NCBI GenBank assembly: GCA_947498785.1
Contig: CANMLS010000018.1
Span: forward strand, 34,529 to 98,528
Direction: 5' to 3'
Source of the DNA: an uncultured Aquimarina sp.
GTDB taxonomy: Bacteria > Bacteroidota > Bacteroidia > Flavobacteriales > Flavobacteriaceae
DNA: 64,000 bases
Shown here: in pieces, positions 35,105 to 44,620 of the stretch
Layout of the letters: each line of letters begins with the position of its first letter
How positions within the stretch are numbered: the stretch's first letter is position 1
Translations under genes and position numbers: made by a program
The notes under the pieces: model-generated
Told to the model about the DNA's origin: nothing
The model's input: the letters and a program-made list of their open reading frames with translations, nothing else
The model's database searches: none

Positions 35105-35134
35105 TGTAACCTATACTTATACGCTATCGTCTTA
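35105..35134 (+). promoter_or_regulatory. ECF-type promoter of the sigma gene at 35142
   Basis: TGTAACC (35105-35111), a 16-bp spacer, then CGTCTTA (35128-35134). The start codon is only 8 bp after the -10 box, so the mRNA would be nearly leaderless. It is consistent with autoregulation. Confidence 0.7.
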
Positions 35135-35141
35135 TGAAGAA

Positions 35142-35729
35142 ATGAACCATCAATCAGATCAATATTATATCAATCAGGTTCTAGAAGGACAAGTGAATGC
35201 TTTTTCTGTTTTAATAGAACGTTATCAGAGCTTAGTGTATACTGTAGTATATCGTATGATCAAAAATAAAGAGGAAGCAGAAGAAGTAGCACAGGATTCT
35301 TTTATAAAAGCATTTAAGTCTCTAGGTAACTATAGAGGAGATGCCAAATTTTCTACTTGGTTGTATACTATAGCATATAGAAAGAGTTTGGATGCTTTGA
35401 AAAAAAGTAAGCGTATGATAACATCAGAAATTATTGAAGAAATTAATGAAGGAGAAATAGAATTGGTAAATGATGCATTAAATTATTTACAAACCAAAGA
35501 ACGAAAAAGGATAATTTCTGATAGCATAATGAAACTTGCTGAAGATGAAGCTGCTATTATAACATGGTATTACTTTGAAGAAAAAAGTGTAAAAGAGATT
35601 GTTAAAATGACAGATCTAACGGCAGATAATGTGAAAATAAAACTCTATCGTGGTAGAAAAAAACTATATTCGATATTGAAATATCACATTTCTCCAGAAA
35701 TTAGCAGTAAAAATGGAAGAGCAATATAA
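35142..35729 (+). CDS. ECF-type RNA polymerase sigma factor
   Basis: 195 residues. Region 2 shows YTVVYRMIKNKEEAEEVAQDSFIKAFKSL followed by FSTWLYTIAYRKSLDALKKSKR. Region 4 shows DEAAIITWYYFEEKSVKEIVKMTDLTADNVKIKLYRGRKKL. It overlaps the next gene by 17 bp, as a sigma/anti-sigma pair would. Its own promoter has the same boxes as the divergent DUF6249 gene, so it probably drives both. The inducing signal is unknown. Confidence 0.93.
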   Translation: MNHQSDQYYINQVLEGQVNAFSVLIERYQSLVYTVVYRMIKNKEEAEEVAQDSFIKAFKSLGNYRGDAKFSTWLYTIAYRKSLDALKKSKRMITSEIIEEINEGEIELVNDALNYLQTKERKRIISDSIMKLAEDEAAIITWYYFEEKSVKEIVKMTDLTADNVKIKLYRGRKKLYSILKYHISPEISSKNGRAI

Positions 35730-36105
35730 AAATGATATCCAAAATTTGGTTAAAGAGGCTGGTGTAGAATCTCCTTCTGTAAATTTTGTACATAATGTAA
35801 TGAGGGAGATAGAAGTTTCTTCTCAAAAATCATTGAATTATACCCCTTTAATATCAAAAAGAAAATGGTTGATCATAGTTTTGGTAATTATATCAATAGT
35901 AGGAGTTTTATTGCTTTTGTCAGATAATGAAGTGTCTGTTTTACATACTTTTGATTTATCTTTTTATGAGATAATAAATCTAGATAATCCATTTTCTGGT
36001 TTTACGCTTCGTAAGACAACTCTTTATGGAGTATTGTTTCTTGCACTTTTGTTTTTTGTGCAAATACCAATATTAAAAAGAAGAATTGATAGCAATTTTT
36101 CTTAA
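35713..36105 (+). CDS. Probable membrane anti-sigma factor
   Basis: 130 residues. A cytoplasmic N-terminus of about 48 residues (QYKNDIQNLVKEAGVESPS, FVHNVMREIE) is followed by two transmembrane helices (about 50-69 and 102-120) and a short basic tail. There is no enzymatic motif. The anti-sigma role rests on the 17-bp overlap with the ECF sigma gene and on the membrane topology; a zinc-anti-sigma HxxxCxxC motif is absent. Confidence 0.7.
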   Translation: MEEQYKNDIQNLVKEAGVESPSVNFVHNVMREIEVSSQKSLNYTPLISKRKWLIIVLVIISIVGVLLLLSDNEVSVLHTFDLSFYEIINLDNPFSGFTLRKTTLYGVLFLALLFFVQIPILKRRIDSNFS

Positions 36106-36506
36106 AGTAGTTTAAATCTCATTTCTAATATAATATATTAACAATTTAAACTAAAAAAATCGTATTTATGGTTATTATGAGTTTAGTTTGTTGCAGATAT
36201 TATAAGAACAAGTTTTATATATACTCAACTCGTTTTGCATTTAGATGTTTTTTAAATCAAAACCTATCAATTTAATTATTTAAATCTACATACGATTGAT
36301 TTTCATTTCTTTAAGATAAAATCGAATAAACGATTTTTCAGTATTAATTTTCCAGGATACACAAAAAGTATACTCAATATATGTTTAAGGTATCTTTTTG
36401 ACGGTATTACATTTTCTGTTTCATAGATTGATCAGTAATTTATAAATCAGTATTCTTGATAAGAAAATTTGAACGATCTAAAACTAATTGATAAAATAAC
36501 CAAATC
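36106..36506. other. Gene-free gap before the M23 peptidase gene
   Basis: 401 bp. The one structure seen is a hairpin of AAAATCG and CGATTTT (about 36318-36339). A 36-codon ATG frame at 36168 is not supported by composition or context. No other feature is recognised. Confidence 0.45.
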
Positions 36507-37193
36507 ATGAGTGATATATTCAAAAATTTTATAGAACAAATTTCTCCAGAATTTATTCCAGTAATAGACTCTAGGTATACTAAAGAAGATTATATCAAAA
36601 TAGACCTTTCTATGACCAATGTAGACTTAGAAACTATAGATGTATCTTCTTCAAGGGTGTTTGAGGGATATTTAAAGGGATATATAGCGAAAAACAAAGT
36701 AAAGGTTGCTTATGGTGGTTATAATGAAGTAAGAGCGATTTATAGCAGAAGTCCTCATTTTAATCAGCAAAACCCAGAAACTGAACGTAATATTCATTTA
36801 GGGTTGGATATTTGGTGTGATTCAAAAACTAAAATCTTAGCTCCTCTAGATGGTAAAATTCATAGTTTTAAAAATAACAATAATTTTGGGGATTATGGAC
36901 CAACGATTATTCTAGAGCATACATTTGATAATGTTGTATTTTATACTCTGTATGGACATTTAAGTTTAACATCACTTTCTGGAATTGCCGTTGGAGATAA
37001 GGTTAAAGCTGGACAAACTATAGCTGTATTGGGAACATCATTAGTAAATGGAGATTATGCTCCTCACTTGCATTTTCAGATCATTAAAGATATGCAAGAC
37101 AATATTGGGGATTATCCTGGGGTTTCTAGTCGAAAGAATCTGGAGATGTATTTGCAAAATTGTCCAGATCCAAATCTATTATTGAAAATTTAA
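36507..37193 (+). CDS. M23-family metallopeptidase-like protein, no signal peptide
   Basis: 228 residues. The LytM/M23 domain spans about 90-215. Zinc ligands are visible in IHLGLDIWCDSKT (His and Asp) and PHLHFQII (HxH), with LYGHLSLTS between them. I recognise no secretion signal, and the N-terminal 85 residues are unlike usual envelope anchors. A similar M23 domain is found fused to class-III aminotransferase/phosphotransferase proteins in other bacteria, so a cytoplasmic non-peptidoglycan substrate is possible. That parallel is from memory and tentative. Confidence 0.82.
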   Translation: MSDIFKNFIEQISPEFIPVIDSRYTKEDYIKIDLSMTNVDLETIDVSSSRVFEGYLKGYIAKNKVKVAYGGYNEVRAIYSRSPHFNQQNPETERNIHLGLDIWCDSKTKILAPLDGKIHSFKNNNNFGDYGPTIILEHTFDNVVFYTLYGHLSLTSLSGIAVGDKVKAGQTIAVLGTSLVNGDYAPHLHFQIIKDMQDNIGDYPGVSSRKNLEMYLQNCPDPNLLLKI

Positions 37194-37214
37194 ACCTAGT
37201 AGTTAATTTATAAA

Positions 37215-37262
37215 CTTCTAAAACCATTACACTTGAATTGTAATGGTCTTAGAAGCTTGTCT
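37215..37262. terminator. Terminator between converging genes
   Basis: CTTCTAAAACCATTAC (37215-37230) pairs with GTAATGGTCTTAGAAG (37240-37255) with one mismatch and a 9-base loop. A T-rich tail follows. It lies between the M23 gene and the end of the Big2 lipoprotein gene. Confidence 0.75.
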
Positions 37263-37275
37263 TTTTACTTGCTAA

Positions 37276-39207
37276 TTAGTTTAGAATTATTTGATTGTCA
37301 AGTAGTTTAACTATTTTACTGACCCCAGAATCATTATCAATAATAAATTCAGGAAGCGAGAGAAAAAGATTAGCACTGTCATGAATTGTTAAGGAAATTT
37401 CAATAGTTACTTCTTCATCATTTGGCATAATGAACTCAATGCGACTTGTTTCGATATTGAAAGAAGCTACACCATTAGTAGTATCAGTCACATATATAAT
37501 GGTTGGTTCGTTTTGTTGCCAAGGTTCTAGTATTTCTTCTCCATTTTTCTTTTTTACAGAAAAGGCACTTTCAATAAAAACAGTATTTGGATCTATACCT
37601 TGTGCTAAACTCCCAAAGCCATAAATTTGTAATGTAACTTTTGAGTTTGCAACAGCTTTATAAATACCAGTAGTTTCATCATAAGAAGTAGGGTCTTCAA
37701 TAACGGTATAGTTGAGAGTTTCGGATATCTCATTATTAGAAGCTGAGGTGATAATAATACTAGCAGATCCAACACCTGTTGTTGTAATAGAACCTCTATT
37801 TACAGAAACAACGTTATTGTTTGTCGATGTCCAGATCAATGTTTTGTCTGTTGCATCTTCGGGTTCTACGGTTATTCCTCCTCCTTTACCTATTCCTGGC
37901 TCAAAATAAACAGTACGATCTGTTTCTCCCCAAATTTTAATGCCAGTTACAGGTATTGGAGTGCTAACCACTCGTAGCATAATACTAGTGGTAATAGTTG
38001 CATCTACTGTAGATGTAACTGTAATAGCTATTGTACCTTCAGTTACTCCTGTTATGTTTCCTTCATTATCAATAGAAGCAATAGTAGGATCACTAGAAGA
38101 AAAGGTGAAACTATCATCAGAAGAACCTCCTTCTATGTTAAATTTATTTACTTGGATTTTTTTAGAATCCCCAATGAGTAATGAAGATCTTTTAGGTTGT
38201 GCAGAAATAAATTTTGCTTCATTAGGTCTTCTATTAGTCACGGTTAGTTCTATAGATTGCGTAATATTTGAATTATCTGCAAAAGTTGCTGTAATTATAG
38301 TAACTCCAGAATTTTTAGTGTTAATATAACCAGATTCATCTACAACAGCTACATTGGTGTCACTGCTGGTCCAGATAAGGTCTACAGCATTTGCATCTAC
38401 AGGAGAGAATATTGGAATTAATTGTAACCAATCACTTGCAAAATGGCTAGTTGCAGAGCCTCTAAAAAATGTGAAACTGGTTAAAGGAACTTCATCTGAA
38501 TCGGGTAATGTTGTAAATTCAAAATTTAAAGCAATAGATTTTTGATTGGTGCTTATTGCTAATAATATTCCTTTGTATAATGTTTTAGGTTCTAAATTTT
38601 CAAAACTATATGTGTTGTCTGTGAGACTATTGGCTATTAAATCTCCTTCTAGATAAATGTTATAAGTAATTTCTGAGTTATCACTTATAGTAGCTGTATC
38701 CCAGTTAAGCGTTGCACTATTATTTATAATGTCATTTACTGAAATATTAGAAATTTCTGGTATTGGAGCATTAGGATCTGCAAATTGTTTGGTTTTAACA
38801 GAAAATGAGATCGGATCCAATTCAATACTTTCTTTAGCACTCTTATGATTGGTCTTACCATTTTTCGATGAAATAATTTTACTATCTACTGTTTTTGGTA
38901 CAATTCGGCCAGAATACTCAGTATCGGATTTTAAATTTGTTAAAGTATAATCGGTATCTTTATTACTATCCTTAATTTTAGTGTCTCCTAAATAGATATC
39001 ATATACCACTTCTTCATTATTTGGTCCAGAAACGGGTGACCATTTTAGATTAACCAAATTAAATGAAACATCATTATCGTCGAATTGAATATCTGAATTT
39101 TCAGAGGTATCGATCTCAGGATTTATAGGATCTGGATCATCTTCACTACAACCGACAGCTAATAATACTATCGAAAAGAAAAGTATCGATCTAGTTATAT
39201 ATTTCAT
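37276..39207 (-). CDS. Surface lipoprotein with FnIII and Big2 (Ig-like) domains
   Basis: 643 residues from the ATG at 39205-39207; the frame extends to 39333, but only this start gives a proper lipoprotein signal (MKYITRSILFFSIVLLAVGC). After an Asp/Pro/Glu-rich linker there are two fibronectin-III-like modules, recognisable by VNLKWSPVSGP and ATLNWDTA. Three or four Big2 modules follow, with LIWTSSDTNVAVVDESG, FSSSDPTIASIDNEGNITGVTEG and LIWTSTNNNVVSV. An additional C-terminal domain completes it. This looks like an adhesin or polymer-binding protein on the cell surface. No enzymatic domain is seen. Confidence 0.85.
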   Translation of the reverse strand: MKYITRSILFFSIVLLAVGCSEDDPDPINPEIDTSENSDIQFDDNDVSFNLVNLKWSPVSGPNNEEVVYDIYLGDTKIKDSNKDTDYTLTNLKSDTEYSGRIVPKTVDSKIISSKNGKTNHKSAKESIELDPISFSVKTKQFADPNAPIPEISNISVNDIINNSATLNWDTATISDNSEITYNIYLEGDLIANSLTDNTYSFENLEPKTLYKGILLAISTNQKSIALNFEFTTLPDSDEVPLTSFTFFRGSATSHFASDWLQLIPIFSPVDANAVDLIWTSSDTNVAVVDESGYINTKNSGVTIITATFADNSNITQSIELTVTNRRPNEAKFISAQPKRSSLLIGDSKKIQVNKFNIEGGSSDDSFTFSSSDPTIASIDNEGNITGVTEGTIAITVTSTVDATITTSIMLRVVSTPIPVTGIKIWGETDRTVYFEPGIGKGGGITVEPEDATDKTLIWTSTNNNVVSVNRGSITTTGVGSASIIITSASNNEISETLNYTVIEDPTSYDETTGIYKAVANSKVTLQIYGFGSLAQGIDPNTVFIESAFSVKKKNGEEILEPWQQNEPTIIYVTDTTNGVASFNIETSRIEFIMPNDEEVTIEISLTIHDSANLFLSLPEFIIDNDSGVSKIVKLLDNQIILN

Positions 39208-39636
39208 TATATCAAATGAATGATCATTTGAGTTTGTAGTATAACTCTTCATATTTGATTGTTTCTTAGACATCATAATATTAGAATGTTTGTTTAAAAT
39301 TTTAATTAATTTTTTGTTTTCCTTTAAAACCATACTTTAATATTAAATATGATTTTAAACATTGAATTTAGTTTAGGACTAAAAAACAATGTTCCCTTAC
39401 TTTTTTTGTTAAAACGTAAATGTAGAGAAACATTATATGAATTTACAAGGTGAAATTCGTGATATTTATAAATATGGACTAGTTTATGAAGTGTTTTTGA
39501 AGAGTTAATATTTTGTTTTTGTGTGTGTTATGTGTTTTGTGTGTAAGAATATGAATCAATCAGTGTTATTCGAGTAAAAACTAAAAAAACCTGAAGAATT
39601 AACCTCAGGTTTTTAATATATATAGTTTGGAAAGTT
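39208..39636. other. Gap between the Big2 lipoprotein gene and the end of secA
   Basis: 429 bp. It contains the secA terminator (39588-39616) and presumably the lipoprotein promoter, which I cannot pinpoint. No ORF is supported; the longer reading frame into this region is rejected as the lipoprotein start. Confidence 0.5.
39583..39616 (-). terminator. secA terminator
   Basis: AACCTGA (39588-39594) and TCAGGTT (39605-39611) form the stem. On the minus strand it is followed by a seven-T run. It sits about 20 bp after the secA stop. Confidence 0.75.
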
Positions 39637-42600
39637 CTATTCGTTAACCAAAACCCATTCTCCTTTTTCAATTAATGGGATTGCTTGTTTGTATTTTACG
39701 GTTTTGTTCTCTCCGCTCATTACATGTTTAATTGTAACTCTATCGTTACGTCCAATTTTTGGTTGTTCACGTACAATAGTTTCGGTAACTTGTGGTTGAC
39801 CTTGGGTTTGACCTGCGGCTCTATTTTGAGCAGCACGCTCATCCATATTTGGAATTTCTTCTTTAGAAGTTTCTAGATTTTCTCTTTTTCGTACTTGACG
39901 AGCTTCAGAGATATCCTGTGAGTCACCAGTTGGTAATTCTCCTTTAAACAAGAAAGAGATAACATCTTTATTAACTTCTTCTATCATTACCTTAAACAAT
40001 TCAAAAGCTTCAAATTTGTAAATTAATAAAGGATCTTTTTGCTCATGAACTGCTAATTGTACACTTTGTTTTAACTCGTCCATTTTACGTAGATGAGTTT
40101 TCCATGCATCATCAATAATGGCAAGTGTAATATTTTTTTCGAAATCGGTGATTAATTGTTTTCCTTCGGTTTCGCAAGCTTTCTTTAAGTTTGTGATAAC
40201 TTCAAGACTTTTTACTCCATCTGTAAAAGGAACTCTGATTGGGATCTTATCAACATCTGGATTACTTTTTGATAAGTTCTCATACACCTGTTTAAGTACA
40301 GGGTAAGCCATATCAGCGTTACGCTTCATTTTATCTTGGTAATGCTGGTATGCTGTTTTATATACTTCTCCTGCGATTTTCTGTGCATCCATTTTTTCGA
40401 ACTCCTGTTCAGAAATTGGACTGCTCATAGAAAAGTATCGAATCAATTCAAATTCAAAGTTTTTAAAATCTTGTGCACCTTTATTTCCTTCTGTAATTAC
40501 TTCTAAAGTGTCATAGATCATATTGGCAATATCTACACGTAGACGTTCTCCAAAAAGAGCATGATAACGACGTTTGTATACCACTTCACGTTGAGCGTTC
40601 ATTACATCATCATATTCGAGAAGTCGTTTACGAACACCAAAATTGTTTTCTTCTACCTTTTTCTGAGCTCTCTCAATAGATTTAGAAATCATAGAGTGTT
40701 GAATTACTTCTCCCTCTTTTAATCCCATTCGATCCATCATTTTTGCAATACGTTCAGAGCCAAATAAACGCATTAAGTTATCTTCTAAGGATACATAGAA
40801 TTGAGAGCTTCCTGGATCTCCTTGTCGACCAGCACGACCACGTAACTGTCTGTCTACACGACGAGAATCATGACGTTCTGTTCCTACGATTGCAAGACCT
40901 CCTGCAGCTTTTACTTCATCGGATAATTTAATATCTGTACCACGTCCTGCCATATTGGTTGCAATAGTTACAACTCCAGGTTTACCAGCTTCAGCTACAA
41001 TATCAGCTTCTTTTTTATGAAGTTTTGCGTTTAATACGTTATGTGGGACTTTACGAATGGTAAGCATTCGACCTAATAATTCAGAAATCTCTACAGAAGT
41101 CGTACCGATTAGTACAGGTCTTCCTGCGCGAGATAGTTCTGTAACTTGTTCTATAACCGCATTATATTTTTCACGTTTGGTTTTGAATACCAAATCTTCC
41201 ATATCTTTTCTGGCAATAGGTCTATTGGTTGGTATTTCTACAACATCTAATTTGTAGATTTCCCAAAGTTCACCAGCTTCTGTTACAGCGGTACCTGTCA
41301 TCCCTGATAACTTACCATACATTCTGAAGTAATTTTGAAGAGTTACCGTTGCAAAAGTCTGAGTAGCATCTTCAATTTTTACATTTTCTTTTGCTTCAAT
41401 TGCCTGGTGTAATCCGTCACTATATCGACGCCCATCCATGATACGACCTGTCTGTTCATCAACAATTTTTACCTTATTGTCCATTACCACATATTCAACA
41501 TCTTTTTCGAATAAAGAATATGCTTTTAATAATTGACGTAAGGTGTGAATACGCTCACTCTTTACACTATATTCTCTGAAAAGATCTTCTTTCTTTTCTG
41601 CTTCTGCTTCTTTGGATAACCCTTCACCTTCGATTTTGGCAATTTCCATTCCTATCTGTGGTAAAACAAAGAAATCAGGGTTTTCTTTACCAGAAAGATA
41701 GTCTACACCTTTGTCGGTAAGGTCTATCTGGTTGTTTTTTTCTTCAATAACATAGTATAAGTCGGCATCAATCTTGTGCATTTCACGATTGTTGTCCTGC
41801 ATATAAAAGTTTTCTGTTTTTTGAAGTAGTTGTTTTACTCCTTCTTCACTTAAAAACTTAATCAATGCTTTATTTTTAGGAATCCCTCGGTATACTTGTA
41901 GTAATTTGAATCCACCTTCTTTTGGATCTCCTTCTTTTATCAGTTTTTTGGCTTCTGCCAGCACTGTAGTAAGGTATTTTTGCTGAACAGAAACTATATC
42001 TGCAATTTTTGGTTTTAATTCATCAAATTCATGAACATCACCTTTTGGAATAGCTCCAGATATAATAAGAGGTGTACGCGCATCATCGATTAATACAGAA
42101 TCTACCTCATCAATAATAGCATAGTTATGAGGGCGTTGTACCAAATCTTCTGGTGCATGAGACATGTTATCTCTTAAATAATCAAAACCAAATTCGTTAT
42201 TGGTACCGTATGTGATGTCGGCATTGTAAGCTGCTCTACGTTCTGCGGAGTTAGGTCTATGATTATCAATGCAATCTACTGTAAGTCCATGAAATTGAAA
42301 AATAGGAGCCATCCATTCGCTATCACGACGGGCAAGATAATCATTTACAGTAACCAGATGAACCCCATTACCAGAGAGTGCATTAAGATATACAGGAAGA
42401 GTTGCTACCAGAGTTTTTCCTTCACCTGTTTGCATTTCTGCTACTTTCCCTTCATGGAGTGTGACGCCACCTACAAGTTGTACATCGTAGTGTACCATAT
42501 CCCATTTTACTTCTTTACCTGCTGCGTCCCAACTTGTAGCCCATATTGCTTTTTCACCATTAAGAGTAATATGATCTTTAGTACCTGAGAGCTCACGATC

Positions 42601-43008
42601 GTATGCAGATGCAGTAACTTCTATTGATGTATTCTCAGCGAAACGTTTTGCTGTTTCTTTTACTACTGCAAAAGCTTCAGGAAGGATGTCATTTAATGCT
42701 TTTTCTGTTGCATTATAGGCATCTTCTTTTAATACATCTATCTCGCTATAAATATCTTCTTTTTTATCAATATCCTCTGTTTGATCAGCTTCATTGATAA
42801 GTGTTTCAATCTTTTCATTGATTTTTTTGCGAGCTTCATTGATACTATTTTTAAATTCAACAGTTTTAGCACGCAATTCATCATGAGAAAGGCTAGATAA
42901 TGCCTTTTCTGCTTGTTTTATAAGTTCAACCTTTGGTTGAATCTCTTTGATGTCTTTTTTGGATTTATCTCCAACAAATACTTTTAATACAGAATCTAAA
43001 ATTCCCAT
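39637..43008 (-). CDS. secA: Preprotein translocase ATPase SecA
   Basis: 1123 residues, the enlarged SecA typical of Bacteroidota (E. coli SecA is about 900). Walker A is MQTGEGKTL, Walker B region is YAIIDEVDSVLID, and motif VI is QLRGRAGRQGDPGSSQFYVSLEDNLMR. It drives Sec-dependent export through SecYEG. An extra segment is seen inside NBD1/PPXD (about 340-460). The C-terminal tail has no CxCx8CH zinc motif but ends in a short folded segment (IGRNDRVTIKHVMSG). Upstream lie four successive palindromes. Confidence 0.97.
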   Translation of the reverse strand: MGILDSVLKVFVGDKSKKDIKEIQPKVELIKQAEKALSSLSHDELRAKTVEFKNSINEARKKINEKIETLINEADQTEDIDKKEDIYSEIDVLKEDAYNATEKALNDILPEAFAVVKETAKRFAENTSIEVTASAYDRELSGTKDHITLNGEKAIWATSWDAAGKEVKWDMVHYDVQLVGGVTLHEGKVAEMQTGEGKTLVATLPVYLNALSGNGVHLVTVNDYLARRDSEWMAPIFQFHGLTVDCIDNHRPNSAERRAAYNADITYGTNNEFGFDYLRDNMSHAPEDLVQRPHNYAIIDEVDSVLIDDARTPLIISGAIPKGDVHEFDELKPKIADIVSVQQKYLTTVLAEAKKLIKEGDPKEGGFKLLQVYRGIPKNKALIKFLSEEGVKQLLQKTENFYMQDNNREMHKIDADLYYVIEEKNNQIDLTDKGVDYLSGKENPDFFVLPQIGMEIAKIEGEGLSKEAEAEKKEDLFREYSVKSERIHTLRQLLKAYSLFEKDVEYVVMDNKVKIVDEQTGRIMDGRRYSDGLHQAIEAKENVKIEDATQTFATVTLQNYFRMYGKLSGMTGTAVTEAGELWEIYKLDVVEIPTNRPIARKDMEDLVFKTKREKYNAVIEQVTELSRAGRPVLIGTTSVEISELLGRMLTIRKVPHNVLNAKLHKKEADIVAEAGKPGVVTIATNMAGRGTDIKLSDEVKAAGGLAIVGTERHDSRRVDRQLRGRAGRQGDPGSSQFYVSLEDNLMRLFGSERIAKMMDRMGLKEGEVIQHSMISKSIERAQKKVEENNFGVRKRLLEYDDVMNAQREVVYKRRYHALFGERLRVDIANMIYDTLEVITEGNKGAQDFKNFEFELIRYFSMSSPISEQEFEKMDAQKIAGEVYKTAYQHYQDKMKRNADMAYPVLKQVYENLSKSNPDVDKIPIRVPFTDGVKSLEVITNLKKACETEGKQLITDFEKNITLAIIDDAWKTHLRKMDELKQSVQLAVHEQKDPLLIYKFEAFELFKVMIEEVNKDVISFLFKGELPTGDSQDISEARQVRKRENLETSKEEIPNMDERAAQNRAAGQTQGQPQVTETIVREQPKIGRNDRVTIKHVMSGENKTVKYKQAIPLIEKGEWVLVNE

Positions 43009-43037
43009 AATATATGGTTGTGTTGTTTATTGAGATT

Positions 43038-43141
43038 TTAGTTTCAAAATGAAACTAATTGGTTTAACCTCTTAAGAGGTAACGTCAAGTCTGATTCCAA
43101 CGTGTTGGAATACATGGCTATCTCATGACCTTAAAAGGTCA
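43038..43141. repeat. Four different palindromes in a row upstream of secA
   Basis: TTAGTTTCA/TGAAACTAA with an AAA loop (43038-43058); ACCTCTTAAGAGGT, perfect (43067-43080); ATTCCAAC/GTTGGAAT with a 2-base centre (43094-43111); TGACCTT/AAGGTCA with a 2-base centre (43126-43141). They have unrelated sequences, and gaps of 8-14 bp separate them. They lie between the secA start (43008) and the upstream gene's terminator, thus in the secA promoter/leader region. I know no description of them. Confidence 0.75.
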
Positions 43142-43198
43142 GATTATACAATTTTTAAGCAGTAAATAACCACAAAAACGGAGTAATTTACGCAAAAA

Positions 43199-43220
43199 AA
43201 AAGCCTCTTGCGAGACTTTT
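43199..43220 (-). terminator. Terminator of the DUF2795 gene
   Basis: On the minus strand, GTCTC-GCAA-GAGGC forms a stem with a GNRA tetraloop, followed by a run of T residues. It lies about 18 bp after the DUF2795 stop codon. Confidence 0.75.
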
Positions 43221-43237
43221 AATACTATTTCATTTAT

Positions 43238-43459
43238 TTAATATTCATCCTCGTTCCAAAGATAATCTTCATCGGTAGGATAATCAGGCCATATTTCCTC
43301 TATAGAGTCATACGAATCTCCTTCATCTTCAATTGCTTGCAGGTTTTCTACAACCTCTAAAGGTGCTCCAGTACGAATTGCGTAATCTATCAACTCGTCT
43401 TTTGTAGCTGGCCAAGGTGCATCACTTAAATATGACGCTAATTCTAAAGTCCAATACAT
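43238..43459 (-). CDS. DUF2795 small acidic protein
   Basis: 73 residues. The sequence MYWTLELASYLSDAPWPATKDELIDYAIRTGAP... fits DUF2795, a small helical domain with the conserved Trp-Pro-Ala-Thr-Lys-Asp-Glu-Leu core. The second half is very acidic and aromatic (EEIWPDYPTDEDYLWNEDEY). There is no signal, so it is cytoplasmic. Function unknown. It is separated from secA by its own terminator, so it is not part of the secA transcript. Confidence 0.88.
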   Translation of the reverse strand: MYWTLELASYLSDAPWPATKDELIDYAIRTGAPLEVVENLQAIEDEGDSYDSIEEIWPDYPTDEDYLWNEDEY

Positions 43460-43596
43460 ATGTTTACTGGTTTAATTTTTTGCAAAAATAATTTTTTAGT
43501 TTAAAAAGTCAAGTAAAAAATTAATTATTTAAACAATAATTTTAAGAACGTGATTTTTTTAAGGTTTCTAAAGAGAAACTATTTAACAGTCGAATT

Positions 43597-44172
43597 TTAA
43601 GATTTTTTTGCAGGAATCCATTTTATTTCTTCTGCTCTTAGATCGTGTGACAACTTTCGTGCCAGTACAAAAAGATAGTCAGATAGTCTGTTTAAGTATT
43701 GTAATGTGGTTTCCTCAAAAGGTGATATTTCATATAATGCCGTTGCAAGACGCTCAGCTCTTCGGCATACACAACGGGCAATGTGACAGAATGACACAGT
43801 TTGATGCCCTCCAGGTAGCACAAAGTGTGTCATTGGTGGCAAAGATTCATTCATGCGATCAATTTCGTTTTCAAGAAACTCTATATCATCTATCGAAATA
43901 GTTGGTATGTTAAGTCTTTTTTGTCCACTTTTTAAAATAGCTTTTTCCGGATCAGTTGCTAAAACAGCTCCTAAGGTAAAAAGTCTGTCTTGTATTTTAA
44001 CTAATATTTGTTTATTAAACTTATCAATTTTTTGATCTCTAATAAGGCCAATATGCGAGTTTAGTTCATCAACAGTACCATAACTATCTATTCGGATATG
44101 GTGTTTGGGGACTCTGGTTCCTCCAAACAAAGCAGTTGTCCCTTTATCTCCTGTTTTTGTATATATCTTCAT
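43597..44172 (-). CDS. Cob(I)alamin adenosyltransferase, PduO type
   Basis: 191 residues. It makes adenosylcobalamin from cob(I)alamin and ATP. The N-terminal ATP-binding TKTGDKGTTALFGGTRVPK, the central DELNSHIGLI and the C-terminal CHIARCVCRRAERLATAL with RLSDYLFVLARKL are the PduO/ATR motifs. The length is that of the single-domain enzyme. It supplies the cofactor for methylmalonyl-CoA mutase, whose chaperone MeaB is encoded at 28332. It is transcribed alone. Confidence 0.95.
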   Translation of the reverse strand: MKIYTKTGDKGTTALFGGTRVPKHHIRIDSYGTVDELNSHIGLIRDQKIDKFNKQILVKIQDRLFTLGAVLATDPEKAILKSGQKRLNIPTISIDDIEFLENEIDRMNESLPPMTHFVLPGGHQTVSFCHIARCVCRRAERLATALYEISPFEETTLQYLNRLSDYLFVLARKLSHDLRAEEIKWIPAKKS

Positions 44173-44620
44173 TTAGTGCTTAAATATCTTGTTCATTTTT
44201 GATAAGGATAAAGTAAAATTGTTATGATACCAAATAAACTTTAAAATTATGCTATAATCCCTTCTTTCTTTTATTATTAAAAGCTCTTGTGACCAATGCC
44301 GTGTAAAAAAATTACAACTTTTAAAGAAAAAGAGACCTTGTATTTTCAGCATAATTCTAGAATTTACTCGGTATTACTTTCAATACTACAAACATTCTTA
44401 TAAATATCCAATATTTATGAGAATTAACATTGTTGTTTTTTGTTGATAAGGGTTGTGTTTTTGTTATGCTTGTGTTAAAATTTTTTAATTTTTATTAACC
44501 TGATAATGAATTGATTATGGTTTTTAATCCATACATTTATAAGGGGATATTCCCTTATTTTTTTAAATAACAGCCTATTTTAAAACAAGATTTTTAACTT
44601 ATTAAAACCTAAACTAAATT
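44173..44620. other. Gene-free gap before the ChW lipoprotein gene
   Basis: 448 bp between divergent genes. No ORF, repeat copy, palindrome or convincing promoter is seen. The last 200 bp are AT-rich, as expected for a promoter region. Confidence 0.45.

Noticed and set aside
36168..36278. 36-codon ATG frame in the gap after the second sigma operon
   Set aside because: Cys/Tyr/Phe-rich composition, no promoter or context; likely chance.
37430..38545. Chain of open frames antisense to the Big2 lipoprotein gene
   Set aside because: They are mirror images of a low-complexity, Thr/Ser/Ile-rich coding sequence, with no signals of their own.
39208..39333. Longer N-terminus of the Big2 lipoprotein
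   Set aside because: The extra 42 residues would hide the lipoprotein signal peptide; the ATG at 39205-39207 gives a proper lipobox.
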